From positions 68,941-132,940 of the forward strand of contig JAVBLA010000047.1 in the NCBI GenBank assembly GCA_031553775.1: DNA of 64,000 bases. Reading direction: 5' to 3'. The translations under genes were made by a program, and so were the position numbers. Shown here piece by piece: positions 47,201 to 61,600 of the stretch. The stretch comes from JAISFI01 sp031553775 (lineage in GTDB: Bacteria > Bacteroidota > Bacteroidia > Bacteroidales > Azobacteroidaceae). Position 1 is the first letter of the stretch. Each line of letters begins with the position of its first letter. Below the pieces are notes generated by a model that was not told the DNA's origin, did no database searches, and saw nothing but the letters and a program-made list of their open reading frames with translations.

Positions 47201-47383
47201 TCTCTTCGCCTGACGAAAGCCCAGGTTTTTGTAACCGGCAAGAATCTCTTTGTGATAACCGATTATTCCGGCTTCGACCCGGAAGTCAACTCATTCCCCA
47301 ACGACGGACTCCGGATGGGTGTCGATATGAATAGTTTCCCTAATCCGAGGGAATTTATGCTGGGAATCAATCTTTCATTTTAA
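44237..47383 (+). CDS. SusC/RagA-family TonB-linked transporter
   Basis: A 1048-residue outer-membrane importer. Signal peptide (about 1-25), carboxypeptidase-regulatory-like domain (about 28-105: TVTGVVTDAGREPLSGVSIL), TonB-box-like stretch DEVVVVGYG (about 109-117), plug (VSVQIRGANSLRSDNQPLYV, GANGVILITTKKG) and barrel ending in FMLGINLSF. It pairs with the SusD encoded 15 bases downstream and probably imports the oligosaccharide released by the GH18 enzyme. Confidence 0.96.
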   Translation: MKNKSIGRCLGCLLLMSFMWLNVSAQNRTVTGVVTDAGREPLSGVSILLKGTSTGTISDVDGNYSLQLPAGNQVLVFSYTGFSKQEITPGTRNIINVVLEEDSKLLDEVVVVGYGQTRKRDLTGAVAQLRPTDEESQLFTSVDNLLQGKIAGLAVTNSGSTPGGAVSVQIRGANSLRSDNQPLYVIDNIPMASTAEVAGNSIGDFQMAQNPLTSLNPQDIESIEVLKDASAAAIYGARGANGVILITTKKGKQGKTTINANINLSIANATRLPDMLGLVDYANYRNEQGGNQQYFFEGDEIRYISSGGSYDPANPESYSVLQEVNWLDETFRQAFSQNYNVSVNGGGEKMTYYFSGGYKNIEGLVKNTGLSQGDLRLNLNSQLNDNLRLFLNLNGSMKQNDMMSGGDTKGGPSGSILISAINAAPHQKVIDANTQPEDRSTALSWINDYDDIAISNTFRGSLSLNWKISPVFSYELRSGGNIRYEDRDRWFGLQLFRGMNDNGVLSSSKIKANNYSVDNLLNFDTKLASFVRMNGVVGVSYEDYNFLNSLVTGKDFYYHALRTKGMAYAADVAISEPIQRDYQLGSYLGRVNFSAYDGRYLLTASFRADGSSKFSGKNKWGYFPSLSAAWRLEEEQFMKSADWLSQLKLRMGWGITGNQGIDPYSTLAGYSRLLDYSDVNGNKELALGVNKIPNEGLKWETTEAYNLGLDFGILKQRLSGSVDVYLKKTRDLLIDLPLGLSAGFTSMSVNQGDIENKGIEVSLTGVIFDKKDFGWTVSGNIGLNRSEIVNLGLQPGTFGNHQLTAYLGRSIGDYWNAVNIYAVGHAPGMFWGYKTDGIIQSDEEVAHITYEKGNKQVGNVKLVDLDGDNIISEKDMTFIGDPNPDFTYGFQTAFNYKRLTLSASFNGVYGRDVYNSNKFYDQTPARGTNNIRTDAYRNAWRGEGTSNTYSSPQSTLPRLSMDYFVEDASFLRLSDLTIAYALPAQWIKSLRLTKAQVFVTGKNLFVITDYSGFDPEVNSFPNDGLRMGVDMNSFPNPREFMLGINLSF

Positions 47384-47398
47384 TAAAAGACATCACGT

Positions 47399-49132
47399 AT
47401 GAAAAAGTATAATATTATTCCGTTCTTTTTACTCCTGTGTTTGTGTATTTCCTGTAACGATCTTTTGGAGGAGCATCCGAAGTATATGATTTCCGGAAAT
47501 AATCTTTTTGAAAATGAAAGTGATGCTACATTGGCTTTGAACGGCTGCTATGGTTATCTCACTTCGTGGGATGTATACGGGCAGGCGGGTACTGAAGTGC
47601 AGGAAGGAGCATCCGGATTGTTCTGGGCGCAAACCAATAAGTCTATCCAGGATGAATTTGCGTCTATGAATATCCTGACAAATAATCAGCTGACTAAGAT
47701 GTACTGGAGCGGACTGTATAAAGCCATTGCCAATTGCAATATCTTTTTGTCATCTTTAGATGCGAGTACTTCACTTTCCGAAACTGCACACCGGAATTTC
47801 CGGGGACAGGTGAAGTTTCTCCGGGGACTCTGCTATTATAATCTGGCATTTACTTTCGGAGATGTGCCTCTGAGACTGGATCCTCCGGCCACCGATAATG
47901 TCAATATGAAGAAAACGCCGAAGCGTCAGGTACTGGAACAGGTGGAAAGGGATTGGCTGGATGTGATCGACGATCTCAGTTATCAGGAAATATCCGACGA
48001 TCCCTCCAAACGGGATAGTGGAACGCCATCTGTATACACTGCCTATGCTTACTTAGCCAAATTGTATTGGATGCTGGCCAGTGAAGATAATACTCCTTCT
48101 TCTCCCTATTGGCTCAAAGCAAAAGAGCAGGGATTGAAAGTGATTGGCAAATATGAACTGGAAACGAAATTTTCAACGATTTTTAATGCGGATACCAGAG
48201 AATCCAAAGAGTCGATTTTTCGCCTGAATATGTCGATTTCTTCAGTGAAAGACGATCAGGGTAACAGGAATAGCTGGATTTTCTCTCCACAAAACAGTAC
48301 CTCCGGTATTTCCTGGGGAAGGTACCGGATCGCCAAGGCGTTTTATGATGAATTCAGAGGTACCTATCCTAATGATCCGCGAGTGGATGCAAGTATAATT
48401 GCCCTGTGGACCAATAATGCAGGTACTGCCCAGGCAGCTTATCCCTACTACATTGTGAAAGGTAGCGGAAGGAATGCTGTGGATACCCTGAAATGTATTA
48501 TCGACTATAACGATCCTGCTAATAATCCGATAAACCCGGATACCATGAAGATGACGGATCAGTCTAAAAACCGCTTCCTTCGTTCCGGGGGAGACCACCA
48601 GGGATGGCCATATTTGGCGAAGACATTTGATAAAAATGCCACGACCCAGCGTAGTAATAAAAATGTATTTGTTTACCGTTACGCCGATTTATTACTGATC
48701 ATGGCCGATGTGGAGAATGAATTGGGAAATACGGCTTATGCCATCGATAATTATGTGAATCCTGTGTTGACACGTGCCCGTAATTCGGCGACTCCGGTAG
48801 CTGCCGATCCGCAAAACTGGCCTACAACCCTCACCCAGAGTGAGGCCCGGGTGAAAATCTTTAAAGAACGGCAATTCGAATTGTTCGGCGAGGGTTTTAC
48901 TTATATGGATGTGCGTAGGAGAGGCGCGGATTTCTTCCAGAAATATATCATGGAAAGAAATAATAATCATACGATGACTAAGGCGCATGCTCCTTCTAAT
49001 CCGGGCGCCAACTTTTTCGACAGGTTGTTACCTTTGGAAAGTGTTTCTAAAAACTTGCGCCAACCTATTCCGGTTGAAGAAATGAATAACAATACGGCTC
49101 TGACAATTGCAGATCAGAATCCCGGTTATTGA
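47399..49132 (+). CDS. SusD/RagB-family outer-membrane lipoprotein
   Basis: A 577-residue surface lipoprotein (lipobox CISC, then NDLLEEHPKYMISGNNLF). Typical SusD elements are the FRGQVKFLRGLCYYNLAFTFGD helix pair (about 129-150), AYAYLAKLYWMLAS, and the C-terminal KERQFELFGEGFTYMDVRRRG. It is the glycan-capturing partner of the preceding SusC. The sulfatase start lies 20 bases past its stop. Confidence 0.94.
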   Translation: MKKYNIIPFFLLLCLCISCNDLLEEHPKYMISGNNLFENESDATLALNGCYGYLTSWDVYGQAGTEVQEGASGLFWAQTNKSIQDEFASMNILTNNQLTKMYWSGLYKAIANCNIFLSSLDASTSLSETAHRNFRGQVKFLRGLCYYNLAFTFGDVPLRLDPPATDNVNMKKTPKRQVLEQVERDWLDVIDDLSYQEISDDPSKRDSGTPSVYTAYAYLAKLYWMLASEDNTPSSPYWLKAKEQGLKVIGKYELETKFSTIFNADTRESKESIFRLNMSISSVKDDQGNRNSWIFSPQNSTSGISWGRYRIAKAFYDEFRGTYPNDPRVDASIIALWTNNAGTAQAAYPYYIVKGSGRNAVDTLKCIIDYNDPANNPINPDTMKMTDQSKNRFLRSGGDHQGWPYLAKTFDKNATTQRSNKNVFVYRYADLLLIMADVENELGNTAYAIDNYVNPVLTRARNSATPVAADPQNWPTTLTQSEARVKIFKERQFELFGEGFTYMDVRRRGADFFQKYIMERNNNHTMTKAHAPSNPGANFFDRLLPLESVSKNLRQPIPVEEMNNNTALTIADQNPGY

Positions 49133-49152
49133 CATTTTTTATTACTATCCTG

Positions 49153-50721
49153 ATGAAATATCTACAGATTATACCAGTTTGTACTTGTGCATTATTGCAA
49201 ATTCAGTGCTCTTCTTCCGGGAACCAACCGGAAGAAAAGCCCCTGAATATCATCTATATCATGACGGATGATCATACGCAACAAATGATCAGTTGTTATG
49301 ATAACCGGATTGCTGCCACACCGTCTATCGACCGGTTGGCAGCAGAAGGTGTCCGTTTTACCAATAGCTTTGTCGCAAACTCTATTTCAGGTCCCAGCCG
49401 GGCCTGTATGCTCACAGGCAAGCACAGTCACAAAAACGGAAAAATCAACAATGAAGATTATTTTGACGGGAATCAACAAACCATGCCTAAATTATTGCAA
49501 AAGGCTGGTTACCAGACGGCTTTGATCGGAAAATGGCATTTGGAAAGTCAGCCCACCGGATTCGATTACTGGGAAATTCTTCCCGGACAGGGCGATTATT
49601 ACCATCCCGACTTTATCACGGCATCCGGAACCTTCAGAAATGAAGGTTATGTAACCGACCTGATCACAGATAAAAGTATCGACTGGCTGAAACACCGGGA
49701 TCAAAAAAAACCATTTTCCCTGTTTATCCATCATAAAGCTCCTCATAGGAACTGGATGGCAAAAATTGAAGATTTACCTTATGCAGAAGACCTGGAGATT
49801 CCTTTACCGGATAATTTTTATGATGATTACGCAGGAAGGGATGCTGCTGCTACCGCCGAAATGCGGATTGCCAGCGAACATGACATGGATTTACTGTACG
49901 ACCTCAAAGTCTATACAGGAACGGAAACCAGTCGCTTGTTATCCTGGTATAATCTGGCGGATACAACCGGAGCATACGGGCGAATGAAACCGGAAGAAAA
50001 AGAAGCCTTTGACCGTTTTTATGCACCTGTCATCAAGGAAGTTAAAGATAAAAAACTACAGGGAAAAGCACTGGCCGAATGGAAATACCGGCGTTATGTA
50101 AAAGATTACCTGAAAGCAGTGAAAGCCGTGGATGATAATATCGGCCGGTTACTGGATTATCTGGAAAAAGAAAATTTGTTGGAAAATACGCTGATTGTCT
50201 ATACTTCCGATCAGGGATTCTATATGGGTGAGCATGGCTGGTTCGATAAAAGGTTTATGTATGAGGAGTCTTTGCGGACACCTTTGATCATGCGTCTGCC
50301 TGCTTCCCTGAAAAAAAGAGGGGAAATACCCCAGATGGTACAAAATATATATTATGCACCTACCTTCCTGGAAATTGCAGGAGCTCCCATCCCGTCCGAT
50401 ATACAGGGAGTTTCGCTGTTACCTCTGCTAAAGGGGAAAAATCCGCCGGATTGGAGGAAGAGTATCTATTACCACTATCAGGAATACCCGGCCGAACATA
50501 GTGTAAAACGGCATTATGGTATCCGCACGGAAAGATACAAACTGATACATTTTTACAATGATATAGATACCTGGGAATTGTACGACCTGGAAAAAGATCC
50601 CCACGAAATGCTAAACCTGATCCGGAATACTGATTATGCGCAGGAAATAGTCCGTTTGAAAAAAGCGCTCTACGATTTACAGGTACAATATGATGATCCG
50701 ATTAGAAATGAAACGAATTAG
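49153..50721 (+). CDS. Serine-type sulfatase, probable GlcNAc-6-sulfatase type
   Basis: 522 residues from the ATG at 49153, which opens a lipoprotein signal (lipobox-like LQIQC, then SSSGNQPEEK). Family S1 sulfatase: the formylglycine motif is SGPSRACMLTG with serine at the modified position (Ser79), so an anaerobic maturase (anSME) is needed; none is in the window. The metal-site start IYIMTDDHT, GKWHLES and the later YTSDQGFYMGEHGWFDKR are standard. The overall look is close to N-acetylglucosamine-6-O-sulfatases of mucin and heparin-type loci, but subfamily placement is by eye. It overlaps the GH20 gene by 14 bases. Confidence 0.88.
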   Translation: MKYLQIIPVCTCALLQIQCSSSGNQPEEKPLNIIYIMTDDHTQQMISCYDNRIAATPSIDRLAAEGVRFTNSFVANSISGPSRACMLTGKHSHKNGKINNEDYFDGNQQTMPKLLQKAGYQTALIGKWHLESQPTGFDYWEILPGQGDYYHPDFITASGTFRNEGYVTDLITDKSIDWLKHRDQKKPFSLFIHHKAPHRNWMAKIEDLPYAEDLEIPLPDNFYDDYAGRDAAATAEMRIASEHDMDLLYDLKVYTGTETSRLLSWYNLADTTGAYGRMKPEEKEAFDRFYAPVIKEVKDKKLQGKALAEWKYRRYVKDYLKAVKAVDDNIGRLLDYLEKENLLENTLIVYTSDQGFYMGEHGWFDKRFMYEESLRTPLIMRLPASLKKRGEIPQMVQNIYYAPTFLEIAGAPIPSDIQGVSLLPLLKGKNPPDWRKSIYYHYQEYPAEHSVKRHYGIRTERYKLIHFYNDIDTWELYDLEKDPHEMLNLIRNTDYAQEIVRLKKALYDLQVQYDDPIRNETN

Positions 50722-53023
50722 TCTGATAATTACAGGATTTTTATTCCTTGGCTTGCTGCCTGTCTTTTCGGCAGCATCTGTTGCCGGTACGTCTGTGGTT
50801 CCTTTGCCTGACCAGGTGAAAATGGGAGAAGGAAAATTTGTATTTACTTCCCGGACTCGGATCATAACAACACAACAGGAACAGCGGCAAGCAGCAGAAG
50901 TGCTGACGGGCGCTTTTAGTCGTGCTGCCAGCCTGCACCTGGAAATAACTACGGGAAAACCGTCGGGGAATACGGTAATCTATACGGAAAACCGTCAATT
51001 GGCAGATGAAGCCTATATTCTCCGGGTCGATAAGAAACATATTGAAGTGGAAGCTTCCGGTAAAGCCGGGTATTTTTATGCAACCCAGACTTTGTTACAA
51101 TTACTTCCTCCTGAAATATATTCCGAATCGAACGGATATAAGAAATCCTGGGAAGTTCCTGCGTTAACGATCAAAGATGAGCCTCGTTTCGCTTATCGCG
51201 GTTTTATGCTGGATGTGTCCCGGTATTTCCTGCCAAAAGAAGAAATCCTGAAATTGCTGGACTATCTGGCCATACATAAAATCAATAAATTTCACTGGCA
51301 TTTAACGGATGATAACGGTTGGAGATTAGAGATCAAGAAATATCCGTTGCTGACATCAGTAGGCGCTTTCCGGGTGAAACGGGAAGGTATATTTCCCATG
51401 CGGGCTAACCCTTCCAGGGGGGAACCTGCTACCGAAGGAGGATTCTATACACAGGAAGATGTCCGGGAAATTGTAGCTTATGCCCGTCAGCGGCAAATTG
51501 AAGTGATTCCTGAAATTGAGATGCCGGCGCATACCAATGCCTCATTGGCTGCTTATCCGGAACTGACTTGTCCGGTAGTCGATCATGAGCTGACCGTACT
51601 TCCCGGATTAGGAGGACGAAACTCGGAATATATCTATTGTGCCGGAAAAGAAAGCGTATTTCATTTCCTGGAAGATGTACTGAGTGAAGTGTGCGACTTA
51701 TTCCCTTCCGAATATATCCATATAGGCGGAGACGAGGCTACTAAAACCCATTGGAAAAAATGTCCACTTTGCCAGCAACGGATGAAAGAGAATAATATCC
51801 CGAATGAAGAAGAACTGCAAAGTTATTTTATACGGAGGATCAATCTTTTCCTGAAAGAGAAAAGGAAAAAACTGATGGGTTGGGATGAACTGGTAGATAC
51901 CGAAATCCCGGAAGGATCTACGATTTTCGGATGGAGAGGCAACGGCGAAGCAGCCCTGAAAGCAGTAGAAAAAGGACATCCGGTGATATTGTGCCCGGCT
52001 AAATATTTCTACCTGATCCGTTACCAGGGCCCTCAATGGTTCGAACCGTACACTTATTTCGGAAACAATACCCTGAAGGATGTCTATGAATACGATCTCT
52101 CTATCAGTAAGCTGGAATCCGGTCATAACGATCTTGTCCTGGGTATGCAGGCCTGCATGTGGACGGAGTTTATGGATTCTCCCCAGTCAGTGCAATATAT
52201 GATTTTTCCGCGACTGGCAGCATTTGCAGAGGTGGCCTGGTCTAAACATCCGAAAAACTGGCAGAATTTTCTGGACCGGCTGGATCATCTGACGGAGATT
52301 TACGATGTTAAAAAAATCAACCAATCCCGGTCGATGTTCAACTTGTTCCATAAGATTACTCCGGAGAATGGTTCTCTATGGGCGCAATTGTCTTGTATCC
52401 GGCCTGATGTGGAAATTCGTTACACACTCGACGGAACTTATCCGAATCTTCAATCTCCTATATATAAAACCCGGATCCGGTTGAAAGAAGGAGATATCCT
52501 GCAAGCAATTACCTTTAAGGGTTCCAAAGTGAAAGGAAACCTTTTGCAATTGAAACCGCAATTCAATAAAGCTACCGGTAAACGGGTAATTTGCCAGATG
52601 CCTGAATCCGGATTGTTGACCAATGGGATCCAGGGTAGCGAACGATATACGGATGGCGAATACCTGGCTCCCTATAATGAGGATCTGGAATTTGTGATAG
52701 ACCTTGGAGAAACGGCAACTTTCTCCCAAGTGATGATTGGAAGTCTTGTGAACGCAGGGATGGCTACCCATCTTCCGGAGTATGTTATTCTTTCTGTTTC
52801 TGATGACGGACTCTCATTCAGGCAGGTAACCGAAAAAAATATTCCGGAATCAGTCCGGTTTGCCAACTCATTCAACAAGGAAACCATCTCCATTACGGAT
52901 TTTCCTCCTCAACGGGCCCGTTTTGTCAAATGTTTCCTGAAAAACCCGGGAACTTGTCCTGCCGGACATATCAGAGACGGACAATCCAGCCGGATGGCTG
53001 TAGACGAATGTATGATCTTTTAA
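50708..53023 (+). CDS. GH20 beta-N-acetylhexosaminidase
   Basis: 771 residues from the ATG at 50708 (signal peptide MKRISLIITGFLFLGLLPVF). It removes terminal beta-linked GlcNAc or GalNAc by substrate-assisted catalysis. An N-terminal GH20b domain (about 28-150) is followed by the catalytic barrel (150-500) with FHWHLTDDNGWRLEIK and the catalytic pair in HIGGDE (Asp342-Glu343). A chitobiase-type C-terminal segment (RYTLDGTYPNLQSPIY, about 530-590) and a discoidin-like F5/8 module (about 620-770) follow. The last part probably binds glycan. It overlaps the sulfatase gene, which implies translational coupling. Confidence 0.95.
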   Translation: MKRISLIITGFLFLGLLPVFSAASVAGTSVVPLPDQVKMGEGKFVFTSRTRIITTQQEQRQAAEVLTGAFSRAASLHLEITTGKPSGNTVIYTENRQLADEAYILRVDKKHIEVEASGKAGYFYATQTLLQLLPPEIYSESNGYKKSWEVPALTIKDEPRFAYRGFMLDVSRYFLPKEEILKLLDYLAIHKINKFHWHLTDDNGWRLEIKKYPLLTSVGAFRVKREGIFPMRANPSRGEPATEGGFYTQEDVREIVAYARQRQIEVIPEIEMPAHTNASLAAYPELTCPVVDHELTVLPGLGGRNSEYIYCAGKESVFHFLEDVLSEVCDLFPSEYIHIGGDEATKTHWKKCPLCQQRMKENNIPNEEELQSYFIRRINLFLKEKRKKLMGWDELVDTEIPEGSTIFGWRGNGEAALKAVEKGHPVILCPAKYFYLIRYQGPQWFEPYTYFGNNTLKDVYEYDLSISKLESGHNDLVLGMQACMWTEFMDSPQSVQYMIFPRLAAFAEVAWSKHPKNWQNFLDRLDHLTEIYDVKKINQSRSMFNLFHKITPENGSLWAQLSCIRPDVEIRYTLDGTYPNLQSPIYKTRIRLKEGDILQAITFKGSKVKGNLLQLKPQFNKATGKRVICQMPESGLLTNGIQGSERYTDGEYLAPYNEDLEFVIDLGETATFSQVMIGSLVNAGMATHLPEYVILSVSDDGLSFRQVTEKNIPESVRFANSFNKETISITDFPPQRARFVKCFLKNPGTCPAGHIRDGQSSRMAVDECMIF

Positions 53024-58215
<5,192 letters not shown>

Positions 58216-58228
58216 AACAAAATTGTTA

Positions 58229-58308
58229 TTGATCGTCATTGCGAGCGAAGCAATCTCCTGCGATTGTCAGGAGATCGCTTCGTCGTTCCTCCTAGTAATG
58301 ACGATCAA
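58229..58308. repeat. REP/MITE-like palindromic repeat
   Basis: An 80-base near-perfect palindrome. The ends TTGATCGTCATT (58229-58240) and AATGACGATCAA (58297-58308) are exact inverted copies. The inner arms GAGCGAAGCAATCTCCTG and CAGGAGATCGCTTCGTC pair with a small bulge and one G-A mismatch, leaving a short loop. The sequence GTCATTGCGAGCGAAGCAATC is a widespread intergenic repeat known from many unrelated bacteria. It sits right after the fucosidase stop and may also stop transcription. Confidence 0.8.
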
Positions 58309-58462
58309 GACTGACTTTTGAGACATCCTTTGGGCTAATTATTTTTACAGGCTGGATTTTTCTTTTCATTGTAATTCCGGCGACAAAAATAGAATAATAA
58401 GATCAAAACTGTTAATAAATCCTCTCTATATAAAAAAAGTTATTTTTTAGTTATTTTTTAAA

Positions 58463-58493
58463 TTGGTTTATTTCATTTTTTTTATTTTATTTG
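58463..58493 (+). promoter_or_regulatory. Possible promoter upstream of the RHS-type genes
   Basis: TTG at 58463-58465, a 20-base spacer and TTTATTTG at 58486-58493 (one mismatch to TAnnTTTG). The start codon at 58683 would then have a leader of about 180 bases. Confidence 0.35.
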
Positions 58494-58525
58494 TGCTGTA
58501 ATTCTAATTTCGAAAAATTAACATT

Positions 58526-58636
58526 ATGAAAAATGGTATTACGTTAGGAATCCTGACCAAACAAATCTTTATGGACCAATATATCCTGGTTGTCAACATC
58601 TACTCAATATATGGTTTGATGAAAATTTTATGCTGA
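58526..58636 (+). CDS. Possible 36-residue leader peptide
   Basis: A short frame (MKNGITLGILTKQIFMDQYI and 16 more residues, ending KILC) beginning about 33 bases after a promoter-like sequence and ending 46 bases before the RHS-type gene. There is no recognisable homology. It may be chance in AT-rich DNA. Confidence 0.2.
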   Translation: MKNGITLGILTKQIFMDQYILVVNIYSIYGLMKILC

Positions 58637-58682
58637 GTGATAAAATATTGAAAAGATTATTTAATTATAGACTCAATCTCCA

Positions 58683-61600
58683 ATGAAAAATAAACTATAC
58701 ACCAACTTTACAGGATATATTTTTCTGTTTCTTTGTTTTTTTATCCCTGTTTCCGGTCAGAATGATGTTATTAAACAAAATCCCAGGATCATATTTCCAT
58801 CTCCGGAAGCTTCTGCTTTACAAAAATATGTAGATATCCCAGTTTCCAATTTTCATGGTATCCCGTCTATTGATTTGCCTTTGTATGTTATCCCGATTGG
58901 CTCCTCGTTACAATTGCCTGTTTCAGTAAGTTATCATGGTGGAGGAATCAAGGTTGCGGAAGAAGCTTCCCGTGCCGGCTTGGGATGGGCATTGAATGCG
59001 GGAGGTGTAATATCGAGAACGCTCAAGGGATTTCCCGACGAACTGACAGCTGGAAGTGATGCATTCGGGGACGGATTAGGTAAACGCAGAGGTTATTTCA
59101 AGTTAAATTCGAATGATAAGGTGCTTTTGGAACATTTGAAGACCAAAGGTATGGATTATAATCCCTATCAGTACGACACTGATTTTCAAAAAAATAACCT
59201 TTCTATACAGGCAAGGATTGGGTTGACATCTGGTTTTAATGGATACCTGGATACAGCGCAGGATATCTATAATTTCAATTTTTGTGGTTTCAGCGGTACA
59301 TTCATGATGCCTGATATAAATAGTGTTGTTGTTCAGACAAACAGCCCGGTAAAAGTTGTAGATATGCGATTTCCCTACTATTTTAAGATGAAAGATCAGG
59401 ATAATAATCAATATATCTTCGATGCTTTGGAGTATTCTCTGCATACGTATAATTCCTATCATTTCAATCCTCCGGGTTCTCCATCCAAAGATACTGTAAG
59501 GTATGTTTCTTCGTGGTATCTAAGTGCCATTATCACCCCTACACAAGATACGGTGAAATTTGTATACCAAACTATGCCTATGGTAAAGGGAATGGAACAT
59601 ATTTCCTTCCTGAGCGAGTCCATATTCCGCGAGTCATTGTCAAATACTATACCACAGAACCTCAGAGGAGGAACATATACTTCCTATTCTACAACGACTC
59701 ATATACCATTAAGGCTGGACTACATTTATACTAAAGATATTAAAGTGGAAATAGTCAGCCATCCAGAAGTCAGGAAAGATATTTTGAATGACCGAAGTGC
59801 TTTGGATTTTATTATCGTATCTAATAGAAATAATAGGATATTAAAGAAATACGGATTTCGGCAATCTTACTTTAAACCGGTTAGTGATGATAGCCTGTTT
59901 TACAGAAGTCATTATCGTTTGAGACTGGATGGAATTGACGAATATTCGGAAAATGAGATGGAAACAGCTATTCCCCTTTACAATTTTGTGTACAATACCT
60001 CATATTTGTATTCAAAAAACTCAAGTTGTGATCACTGGGGTTTCTTCAATACAGGTAATTCTTTTGTCGCTCCTGATGATGAAGACCGGAGTGTGGATCC
60101 CACACAAAGCAGATTAGGGATGTTAACCTGTATAGAATATGCGACCGGAGGAAAAGTGACGTTTGAGTGGGAATCCAATACTTACTCAAAATATCCGGAT
60201 GGTAGTAAGGTTACAGATACTGATGAAAATTTGCTAATTCCAAAGTCAAACAATAAAATATGTGGTCTGAAGCAGAAGGAGCATTTAACCGAAAGGATTT
60301 CTTTTAATTGCTCCCAAAGTATAAAAATCAGGATAGGGGATTATTACAAAGGACTGGGAGAATTTATGACCAGGGAGTTTTTTCCGGACTATTATTACAA
60401 TCATACCATAGGAGAAATATCTATTAGTGATATTCCTATATTGAAAATATACAAAATATCCGGAGATTCAAAATTTCTTCGAGAATGCATATTTCTAAAT
60501 AACAAGACAATAGGAATCAATAGTGAATATGTCAAAGTAGCGGTGACTTCCGATGAATATGAATTCGTGCTGGAAAATCCCCGGGGAGGTATGTCTTATG
60601 GCAATGACCCAATGTTATTGACCATGTTTGCAGATCCCAGGTATGTAAATACTAATCCGGAATATGGATATATTGCTATTGAATACATATCCAATCCGAA
60701 TCCATATCGTAATTATGAAAAAATAGCCGGAGGCATACGTATTAAAAAAATTCATTCAGAGTATGGAAACGACACTATTACGAAGCGATATGTTTACGGA
60801 TGGGAACCTGGTTTATCCAGTGGTATATTAGTACAGAGACCTAACCACAAGTATGAAAAAGTGTATTTTTATCAAGAGTCGGATGGCGCCAGTGGAACAG
60901 GTCTTCATATTGATGGTGTCAGGATGGATGGAACCGATTTCAACGGCTTGTATTCCGTTTCTTCCGGCTCTACTTCTATTGTTGAATACAAAACCATTAA
61001 AGAAACCTATTCTAATTCAGATCGTGCTGAACATGTTTATGGGCCTGAAGGAGAATCTATCGAATATCATTACTCCACCATAGACGATACCCATGAGTAT
61101 TGGGATAAGGATGAATCACGTCATGGGGAAGCTCAACCACCTTCTACTCTGGTAAAAACATCCATGTCTCATTGGCGGGGGAACCTGGAGAAAGTGTATT
61201 ACAGGAAAGGCCATGGAATGGGTGGTATGGATAAGTTGATAGAATATGAATACCGGATCGACGAAGATTTTGAAGATCATTTTTTTTCAGGAGAAATGTT
61301 CGCATTTGTAGATTGGACCAACGCTTTGGTACATGTGAATAATAACCAAATTGCTTATACCGACAATGGACTCAATCAATTCAGGCTGATTCCATATTCT
61401 AAAAAAACCAGAAGGGTAAAAGAAACGTATTCCGATCATTCCTACGACTTAACGAAAGAAACAGAATATGTTTATCCTGAAGCGGTATTCCAACAGGGAC
61501 AGGTTGATCTGTTTTGCCATCTTCCCATTATGGAAAAAACCACAAACTCCAGAGGGGAAGAAGAAATCATTTACAAATCCTATGTCAGTAGAACCAACAA

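Larger units (their letters stand above)
58216..58682. other. Gene-poor region with palindromic repeat and promoter
   Basis: 467 bases between the fucosidase and the first RHS-type gene. It contains the palindrome at 58229-58308, an AT-rich stretch with a promoter-like pair, and a 36-codon frame that may be a leader. Apart from these I see nothing. Confidence 0.5.

Noticed and set aside
58526..58636. Confident small protein upstream of the RHS-type genes
   Set aside because: It lies in AT-rich DNA with no homology or codon bias to support it. It is kept only as a low-confidence entry.
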